19,762 nucleotides of DNA from REDI01 sp964586865 (GTDB lineage Bacteria; Myxococcota_A; UBA796; GCA-2862545), in assembly GCA_964586865.1 (NCBI GenBank), contig CAZPJM010000062.1:1-19762 (forward strand), written 5' to 3'. The translations under genes were made by a program, and so were the position numbers. The stretch's first letter is position 1. Every line of letters starts with the position of its first letter. The notes under the pieces are model-generated. The model was not told the origin of the DNA and did no database searches. It was given only the letters and a program-made list of their open reading frames with translations. This document shows positions 8,192 through 14,757 of this stretch, piece by piece.

Positions 8192-8587
8192 GTGGCCGAC
8201 GCCCCGCCTGGCATGAACCGGATCCTGGTCGTCGAGGACCAGGAGCTCGTCCAGCGGGCGGTGGTGCGGATGATGCCCTCCGACTTCCAGGTCGACGTGG
8301 CCGCCAGCCACGCCGAGGCCCTCGCGGCGCTCGAGGCGGGCACGCCCTACGCGATCGCCCTCATCGACCAGGGCCTCCCCGATGGCGACGGCGTCCGGCT
8401 CGCCCGCCGTGCCCGCGCCGACTTCCACGTCGCAGGCGTGATCATGAGTGGCGATGTCCGGCCCCCCGGCATGGACCTGCCCTGGCTCGAGAAGCCCTTC
8501 CAGCGGGATCAGCTCGAGAGCGTCCTCCGGGCCGCCCTGCCGGCGCCGCCGGGGGGGCCCTCGGAGGATCCCCCACCTTCTTCTTGA
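8192..8587 (+). CDS. Single-domain response regulator (CheY-like receiver)
   Basis: A 131-residue stand-alone receiver domain with no output domain. With the GTG at 8192 as residue 1, all phosphotransfer residues are present: acidic pair Glu15-Asp16 in ILVVEDQE, phospho-acceptor Asp59 in ALIDQGLPDGDG, Ser86 in IMSGD, and Lys101 in LEKPF. The last 15 or so residues are a Pro/Gly/Ser tail. The start is ambiguous. The GTG at 8192 has GGAGG four bases away (8183-8187), whereas the ATG at 8213 has no ribosome-binding site but gives the shorter N-terminus (MNRILVVED) typical of receivers. I prefer the GTG. No histidine kinase is next to it, so its phosphodonor is elsewhere. Its stop codon overlaps the -35 of the next gene's promoter. 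Confidence 0.93.
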   Translation: MADAPPGMNRILVVEDQELVQRAVVRMMPSDFQVDVAASHAEALAALEAGTPYAIALIDQGLPDGDGVRLARRARADFHVAGVIMSGDVRPPGMDLPWLEKPFQRDQLESVLRAALPAPPGGPSEDPPPSS

Positions 8588-8612
8588 GATCTCCGTTTCT
8601 CCCCGCTACGAT
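8584..8612 (+). promoter_or_regulatory. Sigma-70-like promoter of the thioredoxin lipoprotein
   Basis: TTGAGA (8584-8589) and TACGAT (8607-8612) are 17 bp apart, close to TTGACA-17-TATAAT. The -35 overlaps the TGA stop (8585-8587) of the response regulator. The predicted start near 8619 leaves a leader of only about 12 bases, just enough for the GGAGG at 8621-8625. Confidence 0.55.
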
Positions 8613-8630
8613 GCGGGCTCGGAGGTTGCC

Positions 8631-9338
8631 ATGCGCGTGTCCACGATCCTGCCCGCCCTGCTGGTCCTGGTGGTCGGTTGTGCCGCCGAGGTGGACGCCC
8701 CCTTCGACGGCGACCAGGACGGCCTCCTCGACCACGAGGAGGAAGAGGCCCGCACCGATCCGGCCAACCCCGACTCGGACGGGGACAACCACCTCGACGG
8801 CGATGAGTGGCTCGCCGGCACCGATCCGCTGGATCCGGACGACCACCCCTACCACGGTGGGTGGACCATCGACGGCGACTGCCGGGGCTCCATCCAGGCC
8901 AGCGGTGGGGCCGACGCGGGCGACGTGGCCACCGGCTTCCGGCTGCTGGATCAGCACGGCGACCGGGTGAAGCTGCACGACTTCTGCGGGCAGGTGGTGG
9001 TCCTGAAGCGGTCCACCGGCTGGTGTGGGGCCTGCCGCGGCTCCGAGCCCGACCTGGTCGCGCTGTTCGACAGCTACCGAGACCGCGGCCTCATGGCGAT
9101 CACCCTCCTCTCCGAGACCGACGCCAGGGAGGCCCCCGCCCAGGAAGACCTGCAGGCCTGGGCCGACCAGTACGGCGCCAACCACGCGGTCGTGGCCGAT
9201 ACCGAGCGGGTCGGTGGCGTCTACGAACGCGACGGCGGAATCCCGAGCTACGTCCTGCTGGGGCCCGGGGCGGTCATCGAGGCCGTCGACGAGGGCTTCC
9301 CCTCCGCCGAGGCCATCGAGGCCCTGCTCCCCGAGTAG
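8631..9338 (+). CDS. TlpA-like thioredoxin-fold lipoprotein with Asp-rich linker
   Basis: A 235-residue exported lipoprotein. It starts at ATG 8631 with GGAGG five bases upstream (8621-8625); the longer open frame is not used. The signal peptide ends in Leu-Val-Val-Gly-Cys17. Residues 24-72 form an acidic linker with repeated DxDxDG-like units (FDGDQDGLLD, NPDSDGDNHLDGDEW, TDPLDPDD) like thrombospondin type 3 or dockerin calcium loops. Residues 99-235 are a TlpA/AhpC-type thioredoxin fold with the redox pair in Trp131-Cys-Gly-Ala-Cys135 and the cis-proline in GGIPSYVLL (Pro205). It probably acts as a thiol reductase or isomerase on the periplasmic or outer-membrane face. Two further Cys (84 and 119) could pair. 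It has its own promoter, and the next gene is convergent. Confidence 0.93.
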   Translation: MRVSTILPALLVLVVGCAAEVDAPFDGDQDGLLDHEEEEARTDPANPDSDGDNHLDGDEWLAGTDPLDPDDHPYHGGWTIDGDCRGSIQASGGADAGDVATGFRLLDQHGDRVKLHDFCGQVVVLKRSTGWCGACRGSEPDLVALFDSYRDRGLMAITLLSETDAREAPAQEDLQAWADQYGANHAVVADTERVGGVYERDGGIPSYVLLGPGAVIEAVDEGFPSAEAIEALLPE

Positions 9339-9360
9339 GCCGCGCTCCCGCGCGGGCGGC
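9339..9360. terminator. GC palindrome between convergent genes
   Basis: A perfect 10-bp palindrome CCCGCGCGGG (9347-9356) overlaps a second pairing of GCCGC (9339-9343) with GCGGC (9356-9360). It begins right after the TAG of the thioredoxin lipoprotein. There is no T-tract, so bidirectional termination is only a possibility. Confidence 0.3.
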
Positions 9361-9401
9361 CCCCCTGTTCCGAGCGGTTTGGCGGTCCAGCCGGTCCCGC
9401 A

Positions 9402-10427
9402 TCAGTCGGGATCGAACCGGAGGCGGATGTGCACCGGCCCCTCGGGCGCTGCATCGGGATCGGTGGGCGAGCGCCCCTCGAGCAGCCCGAGCTTCCAGAG
9501 GCGTTGCACCAGGGCGGGGTCGAAGGGCTCGGTCGCCTGCCGGGAGGCCTGGTCGATGGCCTCGACCCACGGGGTGTCCCCGTCGAGGCGGGAGAGCAGC
9601 TGGAAGATGTCGCCCCGCACCACCGCGTGGTCGTAGACGCTGTGGAGCTGGAGGGCCACCCGGCCATCGGGCAGGTCGACCACGCCACAGATGGCGGGCC
9701 CCACCCGCTCGGGCAGCTCGGGGCGGAGCCTGGCCCGCGCCGCCCCGACCTGCTCGAGGGCCGCTCGGATGTCCGGCGTCTCGAAGACCGACGGGGGCGC
9801 TTCGGCGATCCGGGCCGCACAGTCGCGGTACCAGGCCTCCATGGCCTCCCGCGGCGCGCCCTCTGGCGGCGGCTCGCCCGTCTCGACGCACCAGGCGCCC
9901 AGCGCCGCCTCGGCGTGGCCCAGCGCGAGGCGGACGCGCTTCCAGAGCTGCCTGCCGCGCTCGCCGTCGACGTGCTGGCAGTGCCAGGTCCGGCAGACCG
10001 CGTTCCGGTCGCGCCACACCGTACAGTTATGGGTGCCGGGCTGGAAGTGGGGGCAACGCAGCGCCACGGCCCGCCCGAAGTCGTCGACGCCCCGGGCCGC
10101 GTAGGCCTCGCGCCAGGCCGCGGTGGGGAACAGGCCCAGAGCGGTGACCCCCTCGGGGTCCTCCATGCGCCGGCGGATGGAGGCGGTGCCGGCGTCCTCC
10201 CGCATCAGGGCGCGCCCCACCGCGTAGTTGGGCAGGTGGGGGTGGTAGGTGCAGCACTTGGTCGCGGCGCGGAAGGGCTGCAGGGGGGTGGGCGGGGCGT
10301 CCGGATCGTCCGGGATCTGGGGGCAGGCCTGGCAGGGTGCGCGGGTCTCGTCGGGCAGGTCCCGGGCCTGCAGCGCGTCCACGACCGGGTCGAGGGCCGC
10401 GGGCAGGAAGGCCAGGGCGGGGTGCAC
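9402..10427 (-). CDS. YkgJ-like cysteine-cluster protein
   Basis: A 341-residue, probably cytosolic protein with a Cys arrangement like the YkgJ/UPF0153 putative Fe- or Zn-binding family. The cysteines are Cys32-x2-Cys35, Cys58-Cys59 in KCCTYHP, Cys125 in RCPHF, Cys135 in NCTVW, Cys145 in NAVCR and Cys150 in TWHC. The spacing of the last four, with R-x-R before Cys145, is the family hallmark. The C-terminal half lacks the motif and is unrecognised. The GTG at 10427-10425 is chosen because it comes just before the Cys-rich domain and 8 bp after the stop of the upstream VTT-domain gene; the open frame continues to 11369 but is unlike protein there. The ribosome-binding site (TAGGG) is weak, so translational coupling is likely. 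Biochemical function is unknown; some relatives have been linked to metal-cluster-dependent protein modification. Confidence 0.85.
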   Translation of the reverse strand: MHPALAFLPAALDPVVDALQARDLPDETRAPCQACPQIPDDPDAPPTPLQPFRAATKCCTYHPHLPNYAVGRALMREDAGTASIRRRMEDPEGVTALGLFPTAAWREAYAARGVDDFGRAVALRCPHFQPGTHNCTVWRDRNAVCRTWHCQHVDGERGRQLWKRVRLALGHAEAALGAWCVETGEPPPEGAPREAMEAWYRDCAARIAEAPPSVFETPDIRAALEQVGAARARLRPELPERVGPAICGVVDLPDGRVALQLHSVYDHAVVRGDIFQLLSRLDGDTPWVEAIDQASRQATEPFDPALVQRLWKLGLLEGRSPTDPDAAPEGPVHIRLRFDPD

Positions 10428-10435
10428 CGAGGGCC

Positions 10436-10999
10436 CTACAGGAACCAGCTGGTGAACAGGGCCGCCGCCAGCACCGGAACCCACAGGCCCAGCGCGCTGC
10501 CCGCCGCGTAGTGGGGGAAGCGGATGGGCGTGAGTGCCAGCGCGGTGTTGAGCAGGGGGCTGTTCTGCATGAAGGTCCGGAGGATGGCCACGGTCCAGAA
10601 CGGGCGATGCTCCAGGCCGCCGAGCAGGCGGCGCGCCCAGGGGTGGCGGATCTCGGCCAGGGCCCGACCGCCTACCACCCGGGCGAAGCCGAAGGTCGTG
10701 GAAGCCGCCACGCTGGCGCCGGCCCACGCGACCACGGCCCCGGTGACGTCGCCGAAGGCCACGATGCCGCCCACGATGATGACCATGCCGGGGATGTGCA
10801 GCAGGTTGGCCACGATGGCCAGGAGCACGAAGAGCAGCACGCCCCACGGCCCGGCCAACGCGACCCAGGCGCGGAGGGTCTCCACATCGAGGGTGGCCAG
10901 GAGCCCGCTCTGCCAGGCCCCGAGCCAGGTCACGAGCAGCACGACGACCAGCAGGAGCGGTCGCAGCCAGCGGTGGCGGGGGGTGGGTCGGGCGTGCAC
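10436..10999 (-). CDS. VTT-domain (TVP38/TMEM64/DedA-like) membrane protein
   Basis: A 187-residue inner-membrane protein. Hydrophobic segments lie at about residues 11-30, 44-66, 68-100 and 163-187. The central IPGMVIIVGGIVAFG followed by a Gly/Ala-rich helix and RVVGG is the VTT (SNARE-associated/TVP38) signature. Members of this superfamily are implicated in moving lipids across membranes, mostly from eukaryotic TMEM41B/VMP1 and bacterial DedA work; the substrate here is unknown. The start is a GTG at 10999-10997 with a GGGAG nine bases upstream. It is the first gene of a two-gene unit with the YkgJ-like gene, whose GTG lies 8 bp after this stop. The 74-bp region upstream is shared with the divergent 583-aa gene and shows no clear promoter. 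Confidence 0.88.
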   Translation of the reverse strand: MHARPTPRHRWLRPLLLVVVLLVTWLGAWQSGLLATLDVETLRAWVALAGPWGVLLFVLLAIVANLLHIPGMVIIVGGIVAFGDVTGAVVAWAGASVAASTTFGFARVVGGRALAEIRHPWARRLLGGLEHRPFWTVAILRTFMQNSPLLNTALALTPIRFPHYAAGSALGLWVPVLAAALFTSWFL

Positions 11000-11073
11000 C
11001 GAGGTCGTCTCCCGGGGTGGGGGCGGGATAACGGGTCCCGGTCCCCGCTGCCCCGCCCTCCGGAATCCGCGTC

Positions 11074-12825
11074 GTGTCCCTCGCCTTCACCATTCCCGGC
11101 GCCGATGCCCTGACGCCCGACGAGCTCCGGCGCTGGCTGCGCGATGGGGTGGTTCTCCGGGATCGTCCCGATGACGACGCCTTCTCCCAGGAGGTCGGCT
11201 GGCTCGAGTGGCCCGGCCGCTCCATTCGGGGGGTGCCGGTCCTGTGGACGGCCGAGGACGGGATGGTGGTCCGGGTCCTCACGCTGGCCTCGGCCGACGA
11301 CATCGCGGTCGCCGTGGGGGTGGCGGCCGATCTGGCCACCCGCAGGGGACGCCCCCTGGACGATGGCACGGGCCTGACGCCTCCGGCACGGCTGGCTGCA
11401 CGCTGGGACGGGGATCGTCGGCGTCGTCACGCCCGGGCCGAGGCCCGGGAGATGCTCCGTCGCATGGCGGTGGATCCGGTGCGAATCGCCGGCGTCCGGC
11501 GGCCGGTCCGGCTGGGGCCCCGGCTCCGGGCACGGCTGGGCGAGGATCCCCAGGCCCTGCTCGGATGGATGCTGTGGGCCCAGTGGCCGGACGGCGATCC
11601 GCCCATCGCCCTGCCGGCCGAGCCCCTCGACGCCGGGACCGATGGGGTGCGGGTCGCGAGCTGGGATGGGTCCCGCCCGGCCCTGCTCCCCGCGGTGGAG
11701 CTGGTGCGCCTCGTGGGCCCGCGCCCGGTGCTGCTTCCCCGAGCCGACCTGCTCGACCTTCTCGGCGAGCGGGCGGTGCGCTTCGACGAGGACCGGATGC
11801 TCCTGCCGGCCCTGCCCCCCCGCGATCGGAACACCTTGCAGGCGCGCGCGGCCGGCCGGGCGGTCACGGATCCGGTCCGCTGGCGGCCCCCGGTTCCCAC
11901 CCGCGAGGGCCAGCTCCTCCCCGTCCTCCGGCCCCCCGGCTGGGCCCGCCGGGGCACCGCCCTGTGCTGGTCCGTCGCCCCCCGGGGGGAGGGCCTGCCG
12001 CTGGTCTCCCTCGTGTGGGATGGCCCCCGGGAGTCCGTTCACGTCGACACCGACGACCCGATGGCGGAGCACCTGGACCAGGCGCTGGAGCGCGCCGTGT
12101 CCGCCCTGGGCACCCACCTGCCGGCGTGGGAGGTCCGACGCGACGCCGATGGGCGGCCCAGGTCTCTGTCTATGACCGGCCCCTGGGCCTCCGAGGTGCT
12201 GCTCTCGCCGCGTCACCTGCGGGATGCCCAGGCGCGGCTCGGCGCCCGGGCCCTCCTGGTGGCCATCCCGGCCCGTGGGCAGGTCCGGATCCAGCAGGCC
12301 TCGCCCGAGCAGGAGGCCTCCATCGGTGCGCTGGTGGCCTGGGCGGACCGGAGCTTCCGCGAGGCCGCCGCCCACGGCACCGGCCAGCCCCTGACCCCCC
12401 AGCTCCTGGTGGTGGTGGATGGCCAGGTCCAGGGGCCGGTGCGCAGCCCGGTGAGCACCGAGGTCTCGGTGGACGACCTGACGCTGGACTCGGTGGCCCT
12501 CGGCCTGCGCACGCCTTCGCCGGCGTCGACCGACCTCGTCGCGGGTCCGGGGGATCCGGCGGCGCCCGAGCCGTGGCAGGTGGCGCTGCTGTCCGGCTTC
12601 CTGCCCGGGCTGGGGCAGTGGTGGCTCGGCCTTCGCAGGGTGGCGGCCGGCTTCTTCGGGGTGGAGATCAGCCTGGTGCTGGTGCTGGCGCTGGCCACGG
12701 CGGTGGCGGGTCTGGGCGATGCGGTCCTGCTGCTGGCCCTGGCGCCGCTCGTCTTCCTCGCCATCCACGCCTACGCTGCCTGGGATGCGTGGGCGCGGGC
12801 ATCACGCCAGCCCTCGGTCTCCTGA
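11074..12825 (+). CDS. Uncharacterised 583-aa protein with C-terminal TM2-like membrane domain
   Basis: The GTG at 11074 is the start, with only a weak GGA upstream. Residues 1 to about 290 are Arg/Pro-rich with no recognised domain. Residues from about 300 to 435 resemble the DUF1444 pattern: SVHVDTDDP, then LSPRHLRDAQARLGARALLVAIPARGQ, then PQLLVVVDGQV. This is pattern recognition and uncertain. From residue 498 the protein becomes hydrophobic, with SGFLPGLGQWWLGLRRVAAGF, the PGLGQ signature of TM2/DUF5683-like small membrane domains, and two or three helices up to about 570. The large N-terminal part probably sits in the cytosol, tethered to the membrane by its C-terminus. The gene is divergent from the VTT gene and 78 bp upstream of the next lipoprotein. 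The function is unknown. Confidence 0.78.
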   Translation: MSLAFTIPGADALTPDELRRWLRDGVVLRDRPDDDAFSQEVGWLEWPGRSIRGVPVLWTAEDGMVVRVLTLASADDIAVAVGVAADLATRRGRPLDDGTGLTPPARLAARWDGDRRRRHARAEAREMLRRMAVDPVRIAGVRRPVRLGPRLRARLGEDPQALLGWMLWAQWPDGDPPIALPAEPLDAGTDGVRVASWDGSRPALLPAVELVRLVGPRPVLLPRADLLDLLGERAVRFDEDRMLLPALPPRDRNTLQARAAGRAVTDPVRWRPPVPTREGQLLPVLRPPGWARRGTALCWSVAPRGEGLPLVSLVWDGPRESVHVDTDDPMAEHLDQALERAVSALGTHLPAWEVRRDADGRPRSLSMTGPWASEVLLSPRHLRDAQARLGARALLVAIPARGQVRIQQASPEQEASIGALVAWADRSFREAAAHGTGQPLTPQLLVVVDGQVQGPVRSPVSTEVSVDDLTLDSVALGLRTPSPASTDLVAGPGDPAAPEPWQVALLSGFLPGLGQWWLGLRRVAAGFFGVEISLVLVLALATAVAGLGDAVLLLALAPLVFLAIHAYAAWDAWARASRQPSVS

Positions 12826-12848
12826 TCCGTCTCGGGTCGGCTCCGCCG

Positions 12849-12877
12849 TGGCCGCCCGGAGGACGGGGGGGTAGGCT
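12849..12877 (+). promoter_or_regulatory. Possible promoter of the 193-aa lipoprotein
   Basis: TGGCCG (12849-12854) and TAGGCT (12872-12877) are 17 bp apart. The -10 is reasonable (TAnnnT), but the -35 matches consensus at only three positions. The position fits a leader of about 20 bases before the ATG at 12904. Confidence 0.3.
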
Positions 12878-12903
12878 GGCGCACGGGCACCTCGGAGGCG
12901 CAG

Positions 12904-13485
12904 ATGACGCGATGGTTCGGTGGGTTGATGCTCGTCCTCGCCCTTGGCTGCAATGGCGATGACGACGGCAATGGCAACGGCAATGGCGACCTGGATGACG
13001 GCATCGACGACAGTGACTTCGGGGATGACGACAACCCCCAGGCGCCGGACATCCCCCCCGAGGCCGAGCTGGTGGATCGGTGGGAGGGCGACCTGGGCGA
13101 TGGTCGCGTGCCGGACAGCCTCGACTTTCTCGAGACGGCGCGCTGCGTGCCCGGGACCGAGTTCGCCAACTTCGATGGGGCCCACGTCTTCTACACCTAC
13201 GACCAGCCGGCCGGGCGGCAGGTCTACGTGCGCGTCCGCCCCGAGGACGACGTGGACGTGAGCCTCTACGTGAGCCAGCTCCCGGCGGGCTCCGGCGGCA
13301 GCGGCATCGACGACATCGCCGATCCCTGCGAGGAGAGCCTGGACTACCCCAACGACAACAACCCCGGCGTCGCCGAGTCGGTGAAGCTCACCAGCGTGGG
13401 CAACGCCTACCGGCTCGTCATCGGGGTGGCGGGGGCCAATGGCGCCACCACCGGGGGCTTCCTCGTCGAGATCCACGAGGAGTAG
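12904..13485 (+). CDS. Lipoprotein with acidic linker and PPC-like domain
   Basis: A 193-residue exported lipoprotein. It starts at ATG 12904 with GGAGG at 12894-12898. The signal peptide ends in Leu-Ala-Leu-Gly-Cys16, followed by Asn-Gly. Residues 17-46 are an Asp/Gly/Asn tract (GDDDGNGNGNGD and similar), a flexible or calcium-binding tether. The remaining domain is beta-rich: FDGAHVFYTYDQPAGRQVYVRVRPEDDVDVSLYV and then NAYRLVIGVAGANG. The rhythm resembles bacterial pre-peptidase C-terminal (PPC) domains, which bind partner proteins or substrates. That assignment is tentative. Two Cys (in TARCVPG and DPCEES) could form a disulfide. It converges on the MYXO-CTERM protease across a 114-bp gap containing a 33-bp tandem repeat. 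Confidence 0.88.
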   Translation: MTRWFGGLMLVLALGCNGDDDGNGNGNGDLDDGIDDSDFGDDDNPQAPDIPPEAELVDRWEGDLGDGRVPDSLDFLETARCVPGTEFANFDGAHVFYTYDQPAGRQVYVRVRPEDDVDVSLYVSQLPAGSGGSGIDDIADPCEESLDYPNDNNPGVAESVKLTSVGNAYRLVIGVAGANGATTGGFLVEIHEE

Positions 13486-13512
13486 CCGCCGGGGGGCCGG
13501 CCATCGGGGCCG

Positions 13513-13596
13513 CCCTTCACGCAGTCGCCGTCAGCGCCGTCAGCGCCCTTCACGCAGTCGCCGCCGGCGCCGTCACCACCCTTCACGCAGTCGCCG
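13513..13596. repeat. 33-bp tandem repeat between convergent genes
   Basis: The 18-base core CCCTTCACGCAGTCGCCG is perfect at 13513-13530, 13546-13563 and 13579-13596, exactly 33 bp apart, with variable 15-base spacers built from GTCAGCGCC-like units. A longer variant unit continues through the stop codon of the protease (13600-13602). The 33-bp period equals 11 codons. On the minus strand one frame would read as a Gly-Asp-rich unit containing Asp-Cys-Val-Lys, but that frame has no start signal and lies downstream of the protease stop in another frame. Confidence 0.85.
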
Positions 13597-13599
13597 CGG

Positions 13600-14757
13600 T
13601 CAGCGCCGCCGGCGGGCCAGCCCGAGCAGCAGGGCCAGGACCCCGAGGCCGAGGGCGGGTCCAGGGGTGGTGGCGGCGGAGCAGGCGCAGCCCCCGGCGC
13701 GGGCCTCCTCGTCGGTGAGGCCGTCGGAGACACCGTCGTCCAGGTCGTCGCCCGGCATGGGGGGCGGCACGATCCCGGGGACGTCGCACCAGGCCCGGGA
13801 CCCGTCGGCGCAGCGCGCCCGCATCTCGGCGTCGATCCAGTCCAGGTAGGCACTCACCTTGGTGTCGACCCCGCCGGTCTGCTCGCACAGGGTCTCGTCC
13901 CAGGCGTGGCTGGTGACGCCCACCACGCGCCAGGGCTCGGTGGACTCGGTCTCGACCCGCTGGAAGGTGGGGCCGCCCGAGTCGCCCTGGCACTTGCGGC
14001 CGTCCTCGAAGGCGGGACCGACCTGGAACTCGGTGGCGCCGACCGGGCCCACGATGCTGTCGGCCTGGATCTTGATGGCCACGCTGCCCGGGCGGGGCTG
14101 GGCGCCGGGGGCGACCGGCTCCTGGTTGCCCCAGCCCACGATGACGACCGGCGCGCCCTCGACGAGCTGGTCCACCTCGTCGGGGGTGGGGAGGTAGGCG
14201 TGGGGGACGTCGAGGACCGGCTCGTCCAGGAAGACGAGGGCGATGTCGTGGTTCTCGGCCAGGCCGATGGCCACCGACTCCATGCCCACCCAGTCCGGGT
14301 GGCCGGGCCAGTCCCAGCCGATGGCGGCGTCGTCGGGCAGGGGCTCTGCGCTGCCGAGCCCGTACATGGAGAGGTCGGCCTGGCCGGACCACACGAAGCT
14401 CAGCTCCTCGATGGTGGCCAGCCCGGCGGTCTGCGCCTCGAGGAACGAGGTGTCCACACAGTGCGCCGCGGTCATCACCACGTCGGGGGCGATGAGGGTG
14501 GAGCTGCACATGAAGAGGGTGACGTCGAAGGTCTGGTTGAAGGCGCTCACCGAGCCGTCGGCCAGCAGCCCGCCGGCGGCCGGCCACTCATCGGCGGTGG
14601 CGGGCTCGCCGTTGATGATGTAGCCGCCGGCATCGTCTCCGAGGTCGAGGGCGGCATCGGGCCGCTCGGCGTCGAAGGGGTCGTCGATCCCGCCGGTGGC
14701 GGGGGCGGCGAGGGTCGCCACGGGGGCGAAGAGCAGGACGAGAGACAGGGCATGCAT
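13600..14757 (-). CDS. Secreted trypsin-fold (S1) serine protease with MYXO-CTERM sorting signal
   Basis: A 385-residue exported protease. The ATG at 14757-14755 is the start: GGAGG lies eight bases upstream (14766-14770), and a signal peptide follows (residues 1-18, ending ATLAA). A propeptide runs to the activation-like site YIINGEPA (47-50). The catalytic triad is His99 (TAAHC), Asp171 (NHDIAL) and Ser260 (CQGDSGGP). The residue at the chymotrypsin-189 position is Arg254, not Asp, and GVYTKV is GVDTKV, so the specificity is not tryptic. After the protease domain comes an acidic Asp/Gly spacer, then Cys357-Ala-Cys359, a hydrophobic helix (368-381) and four Arg at the end. This is the MYXO-CTERM signal processed by myxosortase-type enzymes in Myxococcota, pointing to cell-surface anchoring. 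The FG-GAP lipoprotein gene lies 190 bp upstream on the same strand. Confidence 0.95.
   Translation of the reverse strand: MHALSLVLLFAPVATLAAPATGGIDDPFDAERPDAALDLGDDAGGYIINGEPATADEWPAAGGLLADGSVSAFNQTFDVTLFMCSSTLIAPDVVMTAAHCVDTSFLEAQTAGLATIEELSFVWSGQADLSMYGLGSAEPLPDDAAIGWDWPGHPDWVGMESVAIGLAENHDIALVFLDEPVLDVPHAYLPTPDEVDQLVEGAPVVIVGWGNQEPVAPGAQPRPGSVAIKIQADSIVGPVGATEFQVGPAFEDGRKCQGDSGGPTFQRVETESTEPWRVVGVTSHAWDETLCEQTGGVDTKVSAYLDWIDAEMRARCADGSRAWCDVPGIVPPPMPGDDLDDGVSDGLTDEEARAGGCACSAATTPGPALGLGVLALLLGLARRRR

Noticed and set aside
4821..8216. A plus-strand open frame of 1131 codons opposite the creatininase and the unknown gene
   Set aside because: It is antisense to two genes with ribosome-binding sites (one with a catalytic motif set), and its translation is low-complexity Gly/Val/His/Glu repeats.
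10428..11369. N-terminal extension of the YkgJ-like gene through the VTT gene
   Set aside because: The extension is Arg/Pro/Gly-rich, overlaps a clear membrane-protein gene in another frame, and a GTG lies just after the VTT stop.
13513..13596. The 33-bp repeat as a CRISPR array
   Set aside because: The repeats are only 18 bases with 15-base related spacers, there are only three copies, and no cas gene is present.
13407..13853. A minus-strand frame reading the 33-bp repeat as a Gly-Asp-Cys-Val-Lys collagen-like protein
   Set aside because: It has no ribosome-binding site, overlaps the protease 3' end in another frame, and is non-repetitive and protein-unlike outside the repeat.
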